64,000 nt of DNA, taken from Amphirosellinia nigrospora. Taxonomy: Eukaryota; Ascomycota; Sordariomycetes; Xylariales; Xylariaceae. Position numbers and translations under genes: made by a program. The stretch lies in NCBI GenBank assembly GCA_004123355.1, contig SCHM01000001.1:8876193-8940192 (forward strand). Direction: 5' to 3'. How positions within the stretch are numbered: position 1 is the first letter of the stretch; each line of letters starts with the position of its first letter. Shown one piece after another: positions 1 to 10,889 of this stretch. Below the pieces are notes generated by a model that worked only from the letters and a program-made list of their open reading frames with translations, did not search any database and was not told the origin of the DNA.

Positions 1-2113
1 GTCGAGATCCAATCGCCTAGCTTCGAGCAGGAGATTAGTGTTTCGAGACCCCCTGGTGGCCGACGCGTTCAAATCGAGACCCCCCAGGTCTCGACCCGGG
101 ACACTGTAATGGCACTTGTTACAGCCCAAGAGAAACGGTCTCAAACAGCACGCGCAGCTCAACAAGCCAGGTCAAATAGCGCCAACGGTAATCAGCTCTC
201 TGATCGTATAAAAGGTCGTCCGAGTGGCTGGGGAGGGGCGGATAGGGAAATTGCCGATTCTCAAAATCATAGGGATGAATTTCAACAATCTAAAAGTCCA
301 CATACTGTTGCTATAAATACTTCCAGTACACAAAGGCTGAATAGAAGAGAAGGCAAAGTGAATCTAGATCCTAATCAAGGTAATGCACGGGATATGAGCG
401 ATGAGCACATCCCAGAGGATGACGAAATCTCGATCGGTACACACGCTTCAACGATCCGCCCGGTATCACAGAGCCACGACGGTAGCCAGGTGGAGAGTAG
501 GAGGCAACAAAAGCTTTCATATGTGGATATTTCGGCACTCCACGCTTATGCTACGGTGACTGGCAAGCTTGGAGTACAGGCGGAAATAATTGCTGGCAAG
601 TCTGTCGATGATCTGATCACATTCGAGAAAGATGTACCAGATACTCTGCAGCAGCCATTACAGCCACATCGAGAGATGGACTATTTTGCGTCCTTTAGCG
701 ATTCTTACCTACCCCAGCACTTGACTTACATTCTCCCAACCCTCTTTTTCACAATTTCCACTTTCCGAGGAGTCAGATGAGGACAGCGGACATGGTATAG
801 TGGGTGACCGTTATCGAAACGGCTACGTCGAGAAGAGGATGATTACAAATGAAAGAGAGGGTAAAGCGACTCAGGTAATTGCTCCACAGCCAAAGGAGAC
901 TGGTAAGATATCCAACGAACGAAAGCTGAAGGGCTCGCCCGCCACCTCTACTCAGTACTCCGACAGCGATGTTCCCGCCTTTGAACGCCTGGGTCTATCA
1001 TCCAAGACCGCAAAGATATTAGGAGGGGCGGAGACGGCGAGCGAATCTACGACGAATTCACAGCAGACCGATCCGAGCCGTACGACGTCAGAAAGGTCGT
1101 CTTCTTCTATCTGCGATGATTCCCCGCCGTCGCCGTCTCCTGTCACGACACCAGATAGCTCACGGCCGCAGTCGCGAAAAGGAGTAGCATTGTCACAGCC
1201 GGAATCTTCGCACTCTACACTCTTAGAATCCGTACGCGAGCCGAAAATATAATTTCTCGCCAGAACATTCGGGGTCCGTTAGGGGAGCGATCTGAAGAAG
1301 CAGCATCTCGGAGAATAAAGATAGACGTGGACGTCAATGACGGCAGTTGGAGTGAAGCAGCGTCTGCAAAAAATCTTGAGCAGCAGCCGACGCCTACACT
1401 AGCTAGGGTTAAGGCAGCATTTAGTCCATCACTGGTGGCCACGCAACATCAGTAAGCTTCGCCGATGTTATGCAAGACTTGGAGGAAGAAGATGAGCAGG
1501 GTGTTAAGCCCGGCCGCTGCCCAGGGCACAATCCGCCTTGGATCTTCACTCAGCCACAAAGCTCATGCCGCGCCTCTCGACCGCAGCGACTACAACTGAA
1601 GCCAAACGAAGTGACCTCGTCGGTTAGTCTACCCAGCTCACCGCCACAGATCTCACAGAAGAAGTAATGCCGCGGAAATCGGCGTTGAAGATGTCCGAAA
1701 TAATAGCACGAACGGTCCCGACTTACCGGCAACGATTTCTATGGGCGCCGCATACTTGCAGGAAGCGCGGAAAGCTGCCCCTGTCTCCACGACGGCGTCA
1801 TCACGCGCTTTGCGGCCCCATTTCTCACCGAAACATTCGTCCGGCACATCAGAAGTGCCGTGTCGGCGGGAAATCGAGCAAATTGCTAAGATGCTCGTGG
1901 AGTGCTGTAACTGCCATTTCTTTCACGACACCGTCGCGAGTATATGAGTGCATGGCCAAGCCAGATTCGGTTGTGGAAGACAAGTCGCTGGGAGTCTCTG
2001 CGGCCATTACCACCATGGTCAGGTGCCCGTGGTGCGCTCACGGCATGACCACTCAATGCTGTTCTGGGTATGCCGCAGTGGTTTATCTCAAGGAAAAGCT
2101 CCACGGGAGGTGA
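1..2113 (+). pseudogene. Frameshifted gene with a conserved Cys-rich C-terminus (5' end outside the window)
   Basis: The first frame is open from base 1, so the gene begins upstream of the window. The coding sense then moves between frames: frame 1 to about 700, frame 2 about 770-1252, frame 1 about 1234-1452, frame 3 from 1452 (reading VSFADVMQDLEEED), frame 1 about 1670-1930, frame 2 to the stop at 2111-2113. The change near 700-770 may be an intron, because a pyrimidine-rich tract precedes possible acceptors at about 770-775. The others look like small indels. The N-terminal two thirds is polar, Ser/Glu/Gln-rich and probably disordered. The end is a Cys/His module: ECCNCHFFHD at 1900-1926, then VYECMAKPD, then CPWCAHGM and QCC at 2024-2062. 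Joining the two halves needs about 2 bases restored at 1927-1932. I recall similar C-termini in uncharacterised Pezizomycotina proteins but know no function; zinc binding is a guess from the Cys spacing. Either a decayed gene or an assembly with indel errors. Confidence 0.6.
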
Positions 2114-3502
2114 GATTGAATTGATGGTTGAAGAATTCTTTCGGGCGGGGTCTTGATAGGCCAACTCCGGAAGACTCGTGCCGCACATCGAGTGGTTATA
2201 GTCAATTTGACTTTTCCGGGTGGCGGGTTCCAGGCTGACCAATTCGATTTTCTTTTGTCAAGTTACCATACTAACACCTCACGTTTTTACATTACATATC
2301 CTCACAACTTTTCCTGCCGTCTAGCTTGTCCATAGCATTCGATGTTGTTTCCATACATAAGGCATAGGAGTTCCGGGGCATGGCTTTAAAAACTCACAAA
2401 ACTGTACATTCACCCATTTAAGCTCAAAAATGTCCTTCTTAGCTGGTGAAGAGGGCTATGAGATGTTATTTCGCCAGCTCTCTATCCGCAAAGCACAGGA
2501 AGAATGAAGGCGTTGTGTATATTAGACGATGAATCAGAAGGGTTACATCTGGGACAACGAGATTGCAGGTGTAGGTGGCCCTTTGCGATGCGTTGTGCGG
2601 GGATTAGCATTTTCTTTGGATCGAATTTATGCGATGAATAAATGGTCATATGGTATACATAGCACGAGTGGAATAAGAGTTGAAATACGCATTATAGATG
2701 TGTCCTACGTGGGATTACCAAGTAATAGATGACGATTGAATATTAGCAAGTTGAAAATCAAGTGAAGTAAAGTCGCATCTCGGCTACCTGTCCAAGAAGG
2801 TGCCATAACCCCACCATCACAGGGGTGCTTACAGGGGCAAAGCTGCTGTACTACCCTACAGCGCATTAATTAGGTAGTAACTCTGGTTCCGGCGACGATC
2901 ATCGACGTAATGAATTATGGTCCAGCTGTAAAGACTCTACACCAAACACATCGTAACATGGAGCAACTGCCCATTTCACCTAATGAGGTTGATAGAAAAG
3001 TGCGCGCACACCGTACTAGCGACTACGAGACGTCGAGACGACATTGCGACTGCTGCAATCGAGCCCAGATCCGGTGTCGCGCATCCAGCCACGTCACATC
3101 CAAACTTCCATTGACGTCAATATCGACATCCGCATATCAGCGTCTACAGCTCAATAAGCGGTACAAACACACAGCTACGCCGAAATTTTTGCCTCCACGC
3201 GATTAGATTTAGCACGTCCTTCATAACGACTCTGTCAATCTTATATTCCGGAGCTCGTGTTTGACTGGGAGTCTGCCCAATACAGGTCTCTTTTAACCTA
3301 GGTATCTTTCTATACTTTCCTTCGAACCAAACTGCAGCATTGGGGATTCTTAGAACCTACATACCCGTCCGACTCAGTATCAGCTTGACCTTGCCGACGT
3401 ACTGACTCATTCAACGCGTTTCTTGTTGCTAGCTTGCCGACCACACGTTATCGCTTGCCAAGTCGGATCACCATTGTTTATCGCTGACATCGTAGCCCTT
3501 TC
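2114..3502. other. Intergenic region without a supportable gene
   Basis: Composition is ordinary host DNA. Several frames of 60-98 codons occur (for example 2529-2732 and 2910-3206), but none shows a domain, a repeat or a coding-like relation to its neighbours. The last part, about 3210-3500, would hold the promoter and 5' leader of the RMD1-type gene. No specific element was recognised. Confidence 0.45.
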
Positions 3503-5291
3503 ATGATGGCCTCGAGGGCGACTCCGCCCGTGCGCGGCGACCGAAATCTTCCATGCGCTTCATATCGTCGACAATGTTCTCCATATGCCTCCGAAATTCC
3601 TTCAGGCCAGCCTCGCATACCTCCACCGCGAGGACCTCGACGCATCACCGGTGTGCGCCGTGTGAGCGGCGGAGGTCTGCCAAATCTCGCATCACGCGCC
3701 GGCCAGCAGAATATGCCATCGAGAACCACCGAATCAGCGAGAAATTAGTGCTACTCCCGAAACCCCGAACGATCCCGACAACGACGAAGACGAGGAGCAA
3801 GTGCCGGTGGAAGACGAGGCCCGGCCCTTGAAAGATGAAGAACGGGATGTGCTACGGAAAAGGTGGTCTCCGGGGAAAGAGCTATGCCGAACGTCTTCCG
3901 AAGTTCGAACGGGGCCGAGAAGCTTGCCGGCTGACTGCTTATTGCACGCACAATCTTACAAGATGAAGTCACCTCCGAGTTTCTACGTAAGAAGCACGAT
4001 GCTAAGACGAAGCTCTACGACGACTGCCTCTACAACTGTCTATCATACACCCCTACTCCGGGCGTCGATGGCTACCGCGTGCGGAGCCGGCCCATATTAA
4101 AGAGCCCCGGCAACCGGAAAGACGGTGCTAGATCTCGAAATAGAGCGAAGCGAACAGCGGGATGAGCATATGGCTACTACGAGAATACGGGGATGGCGAC
4201 AAGGCTCGAGCCCAGCCACGAGGATGGCAACAATCACCAATATACAACCGAAGCTGCAGGAACTACGAACAATGGCCAATTAGTTAGCCCAACATGTTGG
4301 GCCTGTTAACAGGTTTGCCCCCAACACCAAACAATTTGCCGAGATGTTTGTCTTCTCTATGGCGTTGTGGTCTTCTGGAATTTTACGGAGCAGCAGGAGA
4401 AGGCTATTCTGGCTGATATCACTTTTGCCGAGGCGAAACCGGGTGTCTCTTGTCACGCGCCCTCGCGAGCAAAGCGACTTTGAAACCAAGAGTTCCATTT
4501 TGAATACAACGAGGACGCAAAACGCCCGCGTATATTTAATGATATGATCACTTTGCTGCCGAGATCCGATCACATGGTTCGACTTACCATCAGTCATGCG
4601 ATAGCCCAGAGCACAAAACTTTGTTTTTTCGAGGAACGCATGTCAGAGACGCTGGCAGACGCCCAACATGTGCCGAAGCGGCTCGCTTTAACCGGTCAGC
4701 TAAAATATGACGCGGACAGAGATCGTCAAGATCCTCGGGCGCTTGTTCAAGAGCCGCGTTGAGATCAATCTTTGTACGTAAAAAGATTCTGTTTCCAGAA
4801 GTCTTTGTTGTCGATCCAATTCTAACATACTTGCAGCATCCAACATTCTAGATTTCCCAATTTCTTCTGGGACTCTGACCCACCCTACATCCACTGTACG
4901 TTGCCATCCGCGATTACCTGGAAATTGACAACGCACCAAGGTGCTCATGAGCGATGCCGCGTGTTCCTAACGACCTGCCGAAATTCTGTCCGACTCAGTT
5001 GCCGACTCGAAAATGAGTGCCATAACATGGATTGTCATTATTCTTATCGTTGTCAGTATCTTGGTCACGGTTACGGAGGTGGTCCTGCGGTTCACGATAT
5101 TATCCAAGGAGAGAGGTCACAATGGCAGCGGGGCCCTCGCTCCTAGCCCGATCGATGGCGTACCGTCTATCCTAGCGAAATCCAACTATACGCTAGATGA
5201 GTTAAGAGCATGGGGAGCTAGCTTGAGCGAGCAGGAGCGAAAAGCCATCTGCGGCGCTGATATTATCGGCGTTACTTATGCAGGCATTTGA
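3503..5291 (+). pseudogene. RMD1: RMD1/RMD8-family (DUF155) membrane protein, frameshifted
   Basis: Fragments in different frames line up, in order, with the fungal RMD1/RMD8/Mrx10 (DUF155) family. There is a basic Pro/Arg-rich N-terminus, with one possible start at the ATG pair near 3503. Next comes an acidic stretch (DPDNDEDEEQVPVEDE, about 3773-3820), then KKHDAKTKLYDDCLYN at about 3990-4040. The core includes a Thr-Glu-Gln-Gln-Glu-Lys segment at 4385-4400, then MVRLTISHAIAQSTK and MSETLADAQHVPKRL at about 4574-4690. The C-terminus has one strongly hydrophobic helix (ITWIVIILIVVSILV, about 5022-5066) and ends at the TGA at 5289-5291. A normal intron lies at 4774-4836. Yeast relatives are sporulation or organelle-associated membrane proteins; the exact role of this paralogue is unknown. 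At least six indels break the frame, for example one A missing near 4858, two extra bases near 4706, and single losses near 4929 and 4949. Amino-acid similarity is otherwise well kept, so recent decay or sequencing error is likelier than old decay. Confidence 0.75.
4774..4836 (+). other. Spliceosomal intron in the RMD1-type gene
   Basis: The intron starts GTACGT, has a CTAAC branch-point-like motif at 4822-4826, and ends TTGCAG. At 63 bp it has typical ascomycete size. Removing it joins GTTGAGATCAATCTT to CATCCAACATTCTAGAT, restoring the family sequence EINL-SSNILD across the junction. Confidence 0.8.
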
Positions 5292-6432
5292 TTCGAGCAA
5301 TGGTCCTTGGGAGTTCATTCGTGGGCGGATAAGCAAAAAGTTTTGCGGCAGGCGTTGAATTATAGAGGCCTCTATGGCCGTTGCAGAGTACACTGGGAGT
5401 TAACAGCATTAATACTTGAGCGCCTGCGTTACAGCGCGTGTCCTTTTTGAGTTGATCAGATGGTAGGTGAGGTCATTAGTGGAGTGCTCATGGTTGCGAG
5501 ATCATGGGGATGGTGTTGAGCATATTACCTAGAGGATACATATAGGAGAACGGGCTGTATGGCGTTGCGGTATTATTTATGCCAGGTGCGGTTTTTTTCC
5601 GTGTTTATACAATACCCAGCGCGTTCGGGTCTCGATGGCTTACTTGTTTGTTACATAGAAACTTATTTTGAGTTTTGCCTTTGTCATTCCGCGTGTCGAT
5701 TGTGAAAGAGTATTGTGTTCTATTATATGATTTAATTGGCCTTGGATTAAACTTAACATCTGGTAAATGAGAGGCTAGAGCAATTCAAAACGTACGGAAG
5801 TGGGTGCTTTAAGGCTGAGTTAGATTACATGCTGGATAAGTATTTCTTTTATTGTTGTCAGCGGCTGGGGGATATATGGATAGCTCATCTATACTTGTTG
5901 AGCGAAGGTTTTTAAAACCACCTCCGTAGAAGTAACTGTATATATACAGATAATCTCTTTGTTCGTCGCTTCGTGACTACGTGGCTTCATGACAGTAATA
6001 TACGTATGCTTGATTTAATAGTTTCCCATGGGGATTCAAGAGTGCAAATAGTGAAACAGATCAGGAGATCCTATGTCGCGAAGGTTACTCAAAACACCAA
6101 AACCCCCTTGGAAATATTAAAATATTATGAGGGGAATAGATTGATCAATTGATAAAAGCTTTGGATCCAAAAGTACATGCGTAATTCAAGGAAAAGGGCA
6201 ACAAAAATTAAAATAACAATACATGTATACACCTTTAGGATGATTTGTACAAGTAACCCTTAAACACTTAACCTACCCCCCTTGCAGTCCTAACGCACTA
6301 TTTGTAGTAATATTATGAGAAACTTTAAAGAAGTTGGAGTATGCGTGGTTTGATATAACTCAGGCTGTGAAACTATATGCCGATCATATGTCATTGCTGC
6401 TATTTGCCAAGAACGCGGGTCTAGGCACACGG
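5292..6432. other. Intergenic region, moderately AT-rich
   Basis: No open frame of note. It contains TATA-rich stretches and downstream sequence of the RMD1-type gene. CpA and TpG are common, so it is not RIP-mutated like the DNA after 18.45 kb. Confidence 0.5.
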
Positions 6433-6523
6433 GTACAAAGAGACTGATTACAAATGTATTGCCATCTAGTTTGATAGAGCCTACGGAGATAGCTTCAGAC
6501 CTTCATGCAATAACATATGTTTA
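6433..6523 (+). repeat. Host repeat R, copy 1 (short)
   Basis: Shares with copies 2 and 3 an ordered series of words: AAAGAGACT, then TAGAGCC(C/T)ACGGAGAT, then CTTCA, then GCAA(C/T)AACA, ending ATGTTT. It is the most diverged and shortest of three same-strand copies. No coding frame is conserved among them. Confidence 0.5.
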
Positions 6524-6875
6524 TAGCTATCACGAAGTCACTACGCGAAGTTACTACAAATAAAGGCGTCATCTTTACATAGCCATATTACATCCACCGA
6601 GGTAGATTTAGACCGTCGCGAAACAATAAGTATAGATGACTTATCACGCATATCACAGGGTTTCTGACAATATTCATTTACATGGTCTTTCAAATTGCTC
6701 GAAGTTTAGCTTCTATTACGGCGAATCTTTGGCCCTTTGGGATGTACTAGTATCTCATTGTTTTGTCCCGGTGCCATATCCAAAAGGCGAGAGCTTGTCT
6801 ACGTGACAGAGACAGTCCTGTCAACCACACTTACATGCCAGCGACTCGCCTGTGGCCCATGTAACTACGCAAGGT

Positions 6876-7034
6876 GCCAGGAAACAGGGATCCAAACACA
6901 CGACACGCGTCCCTCCGGGATAAAGAGACTCTCTGTATATAGTCAAGTAGTCACATAGAGCCCACGGAGATGACTTCAATAATTCTCCGTGCAACAACAT
7001 ATGTTTAGACCCTACCCTTGTAAGGTTCGTGACA
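6876..7034 (+). repeat. Host repeat R, copy 2
   Basis: About 160 bp in the same orientation as copy 3. Both begin GCCAGGAA(A)CAGGGATC, share AAAGAGACT, TATATAG, GAGCCCACGGAGATGACTTC, GTGCAACAACA and CCTACCCTTG, and end near CGTGACA. Identity is high enough to indicate a local duplication. Neither copy has an obvious terminal inverted repeat or TSD. Confidence 0.7.
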
Positions 7035-7208
7035 CAAGGGCCCAACAAGTTGGTTCTACAACTTGGCCATTTAGAGGGCCCTGGCGATACTGAATTTGAA
7101 TCAGTTCTATCCCTGACTCCTTTGATTTGACTGGTTACCAGTAGGATCCATGGATATGTCTGTCTTTTGGTCTCCTTGGTTTAACGATAGCTTGGAACGA
7201 GATCCATT

Positions 7209-7354
7209 GCCAGGAACAGGGATCAGAGACTAGTTAGACAAAGAGACTCCTCGTATATAGCCATATGGTCACGTAGAGCCCACGGAGATGACTTCACTGG
7301 TCCTCTGTGCAACAACAGATGTTTTACACCCTACCCTTGCGTGGATCGTGACAT
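7209..7354 (+). repeat. Host repeat R, copy 3
   Basis: Closest relative of copy 2, lying about 170 bp downstream on the same strand. The GAGCCCACGGAGATGACTTC core is identical in both. The arrangement suggests serial local duplication or a short interspersed element; too short to class. Confidence 0.7.
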
Positions 7355-7583
7355 CCATGATGCAAATAATCTCACATCGAATCAAGGGAGCCTTGAAGAC
7401 ATTGATTTCTTTAGATCCGTATCGGATATCCGCGGCCTATACACTGCCTCGCCTCCCCGCACCGCCTTCGATCCCGGTCCCGATTTTGCATTTTTACAGA
7501 TATGCAGGGAGTCGGCCTTGAGAGAGCAGGAAAATATGAGAGCTGATATTCGAGGCCCGCCATCGTATGATGATAGACATTAA
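7341..7583 (+). CDS. Short open frame, possibly a gene fragment
   Basis: An 80-codon open frame that starts inside repeat copy 3. Its middle (GSLEDIDFFRSVSDIRGLY) and end (ALREQENMRADIRGPPSYDD) have a composition plausible for protein, but no domain is recognised. It has no partner exon on either side that I can identify. It may be a fragment of a lost gene or a chance frame. Confidence 0.2.
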   Translation: MDRDIHDANNLTSNQGSLEDIDFFRSVSDIRGLYTASPPRTAFDPGPDFAFLQICRESALREQENMRADIRGPPSYDDRH

Positions 7584-8545
7584 CTTGGTCTCAAGCCCGT
7601 GTAACGTCAGTAGCAGAGCCGCCGCGGCCGCGCGTAGAGGTCTGCTGCCTAGACCGATGAGACATTCAAGCCTTTCTATTCGGCACTTACTGCGCCGAAA
7701 CGGCTACTGCGACGCACCCACCTAGATAGACATGTACCTATGCGATATATATCCCTCGCCTATGCTTACGCTATGTCGGCTGGGATACGTGATGGACCGA
7801 TGACGGCGCGTAGTAGAACAGGCGCTACTTGGAACATATGATGGGGAAACTGCTACCCAGGCAGCTAGAAACATCGAGACCCCTTAACTGCACCGATGGT
7901 CGGCTTGTTCTTTCGTGCGTAACGTTCCGCTGCTGCGACTAGCCTAACTATCCTTAGTGAGAGGCGGCGGAAAGGGGCGCGAGTTGTAGCAGAGCTGTAG
8001 CCTTACATATCAGGAAAAGTGTTTAGGTACTAGGTTACTCTTTTTATAGAATGAATTAGATAATAATCCATATTGGTATCGGCGCCAGATAAATTAAGCG
8101 TGGATAATGAGATTATGGGGGTTACTAATGGGCGGCTAGGGGACATCGGGCTTTTTTGAAAGGTCGCTTTTCTCATGACGGTTGTTTTTCTACGATGATA
8201 GATCGTATTAGTATAGAGTATGATGCATCGAGCTTTTGATCACGGATAATCAATCTACTAAATTATGTAGTTTTGAGACCATATGAAGATTGAGAAATTC
8301 AAAATGCTGACTTGGGAGTTAACGATGTCGATCACGTGATCACAGTGTGGTTATCAGGCAACGATCTATTTCATACCGTCCCAAGTTATCCTGTGTGACG
8401 AATCTAATCATCTATCGAACCTACAGGCATTAATGTTGCCTGATGAGCCCAACGAGGATTCAACCTTCACCACATGGTGCAATTTCTCTCCTCGACGTCT
8501 TATTACCTCATTCTATCTTTCTCAGGTTGACGGGACCAACACAAA
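7584..8545. other. Intergenic region upstream of NEJ1
   Basis: No frame of interest. The final part, about 8475-8525, is rich in C and T and ends TTTCTCAG. That fits either a pyrimidine-rich fungal promoter or the acceptor of a 5'-leader intron for the NEJ1 gene; the two cannot be told apart here. Confidence 0.45.
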
Positions 8546-8575
8546 TTGGATGACGCCATCAACTTGGTCGAAATA

Positions 8576-10256
8576 ATGGAGTCGCCATGCAAGTGGTTTC
8601 CTCTGCCTCTCTTCCCGCAACTACCGGCTCTATTGGTGTCTGCCCGCTTCGCCGAGTCGTCGTACACACTCTACGTCACTGACCTGGCAAATATATGGGT
8701 GGAGAAGCTAGATCGGAGGGGAATTCTCCTACGTAGCCTCCAGGAAAACACAACTATCGATCTGGTCGATGCTGATCCCGAACAATGGATTGTGTTCTTG
8801 TCTAAGCTCAAGGCTGCGATTGATCCCACGTCGCCAGATCACCACCTCACGAGCCTAAGTCTAGCTGCTGGTACTGACTCAAAGAATCAACATGATCTAA
8901 CGTTGCGCCTTGTTTGTGAACTCCCAAAGCCTCTAGGCGCGCTTAGATGGCCTGTCCACTTGGTCAAATGCCAGCCTGCAGCGCTGACTTCGGAGCTCAT
9001 ACTACCCCTCATACAAGAGCATTACGTACAACGTCGTGAGGCCGAGGATCTTATGAACCAACTCAAGGAGAAGGATGCTCTCATTAAAAAGCTACTCGAC
9101 AAATTGAATACAATGCATACCCCTTTGGAACTTATCTTCAACTCGCTCTCAGCCAAGCATGCAGCTACCAGAGCAGCCGCCGAGGAGAGAATTAAAGGTC
9201 TTGCACCTTTCGAAAAAGAAAGGTGGAGATCACAACGAAGTATAGATAACCTACAAGACGCCCCGTCCTTGCTCCATAGCGTCTTCAGCGATTCGGGATT
9301 TAGTTGTACGACGGGGTTGGGTCTAGGTGTGTCTGACATGCTCAACGATTGGTGGGTCGAGCTTGGCCCTGATTTCCGAGTTCCCTCAAAACCTGAACGC
9401 AGTGCGGTTCGTCAAGAATCCAAGGACGAAATCAAGGATAATGGTATTTCGTCGGGAAACGTAGAAGACCAAGATTTCCAAGTACAAATTACGCCCAAGC
9501 ACAGCTCACCGCGATCACCCATAAATGGCAAACCAACGAGAGGTAAAACAACGACCGAAGCCTCTGAGAGCGACGAGTCTGATGTTTCCGATAAACGCCC
9601 AACCCAATCACGAGACGAACTACGTCCGAGGCTAGGCACACTTGGAAAATCGAGGATTGCCCCTCAAGATCAAGCTATCAGCCAATCATCTGAAACTATA
9701 CATGCTGATGAGGACGACACCGCATCGGAGTCAGACGACGAGGACAAATCTGCACTATCAAATCACACCAGACAATCTACCACCCGCCTAGGAACAATCG
9801 GAAAACCCAAGGATATACCAAAGCTCACAGAAACCACTACTGGGAAAGAATCTTCGGCAAATGCCAGTGATGAAACTGCTTCTGGCTCAGACTCTGGCGG
9901 CGACAATCCCCCAGCCCCAAATTATCAGCAACAAAAGCTCCAACGACGCCACGTAAGGGGGCAGTTGGCCGAATAGGGGGGAAATCCAAAGATATTCCTA
10001 ATGCTCCTCAGGCTTCTCAAAAGCCCATATCCAGCACTGACGACGATCCTGCACCATCAAAAAAGACCGAAGTCCGAAAAATCGGGGCCATAGGGAGCAG
10101 GCCTCAAATAGAATCCAAAAGAGTACATTCTGATACCCGTCAGAGCTAGAAGAACCTGAAACCGATGAACAGAAAGCTGAGCGGAAACGTACTGAGCTAG
10201 CTAAAGAACTGAATAAGCGAAGCGCACTTCCAGCAAGGAAAAAGAGGAAATTCTGA
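8576..10256 (+). CDS. NEJ1: Nej1/XLF non-homologous end-joining factor, two apparent frameshifts near the C-terminus
   Basis: XLF-family nuclear protein that works with DNA ligase IV-Lif1 and Ku in double-strand-break end joining. The frame opens at 8546, but the ATG at 8576 (MESPCKWFPLPL) matches the usual family N-terminus, so I prefer it. From that Met, residues about 5-130 form the globular head (SSYTLYVTDLANIWVEKLDR, then LVCELPKPLGALRWPVHL). A heptad-like helix follows (about 150-180, EAEDLMNQLKEKDALIKKLL), then the conserved HTPLELIFNSLSAKH segment. The tail is long, acidic and Ser-rich, with four motifs of type R-x-G-x-(L/I)-G-K, and ends PARKKRKF, the basic-aromatic C-terminal motif used by XLF proteins to contact Ku. 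The frame stops early at 9974-9976. Open sequence continues in frame 1 from 9937 to 10146 and frame 3 from 10143 to the TGA at 10254-10256. Adding one base to the A-run at 9933-9936 and one to the C-run at 10136-10138 would make one uninterrupted frame. Confidence 0.85.
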
Positions 10257-10889
10257 GACGCGCGTTGGCCTGGGCCTCAATTGTCACTTATGTCAATTCA
10301 TCACGCAATTCAGTATGCGCACATTATCTCCCACATTGACTACTTGGGATCCAATAATCGCGTATAATATATGGTCCTTCTTGAAATGCGACTGGCTCGA
10401 CTCTGAAATTGCAAGGTAGACTCTTTGACTCATTCGGTCGATCTGTCTACTCTCTAAATTTTCGATAGAGCAGGTATTCATGGATACTTCAATCAATAAG
10501 ACCCCACGATGAACCTTGACAGGTGCTCTAGGGATCATGTATTAATGGGGAAAATTTGGCACCGTGATGTCTTTTTAATTATGAGGTCGTAACAATGTCC
10601 CACTCATAATGCCCTGCCATCGTAGGTGCGTAGTTCCCGGTCCCATGACTTCACTTTGAAATTGTGGAGTGGAAACAAAGCCCTGATGGAAATTAGTGAC
10701 AATAGTGTTATGCTACAAAGATGGTGTTAAATTATTAAAAGCAGCCGAAAACGGTCCAGCATATATCGGTGGTTTCTTTGTATCGTCGCTACCCACAACT
10801 TTTTGAAGCGTTCCTGGTCAACACCTGCCTCATTGCTTCATAGAGCCACTCAGAAGTAGTTTAACACTTTTCGCAAGTGATTCTAGAAA
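10257..10889. other. Intergenic region between NEJ1 and the kinase-like gene
   Basis: About 630 bp without a supportable gene. An 81-codon minus-strand frame at 10293-10538 has no recognisable feature. The stretch should contain the NEJ1 3' end and the kinase-like gene promoter; no specific signals were identified. Confidence 0.45.
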
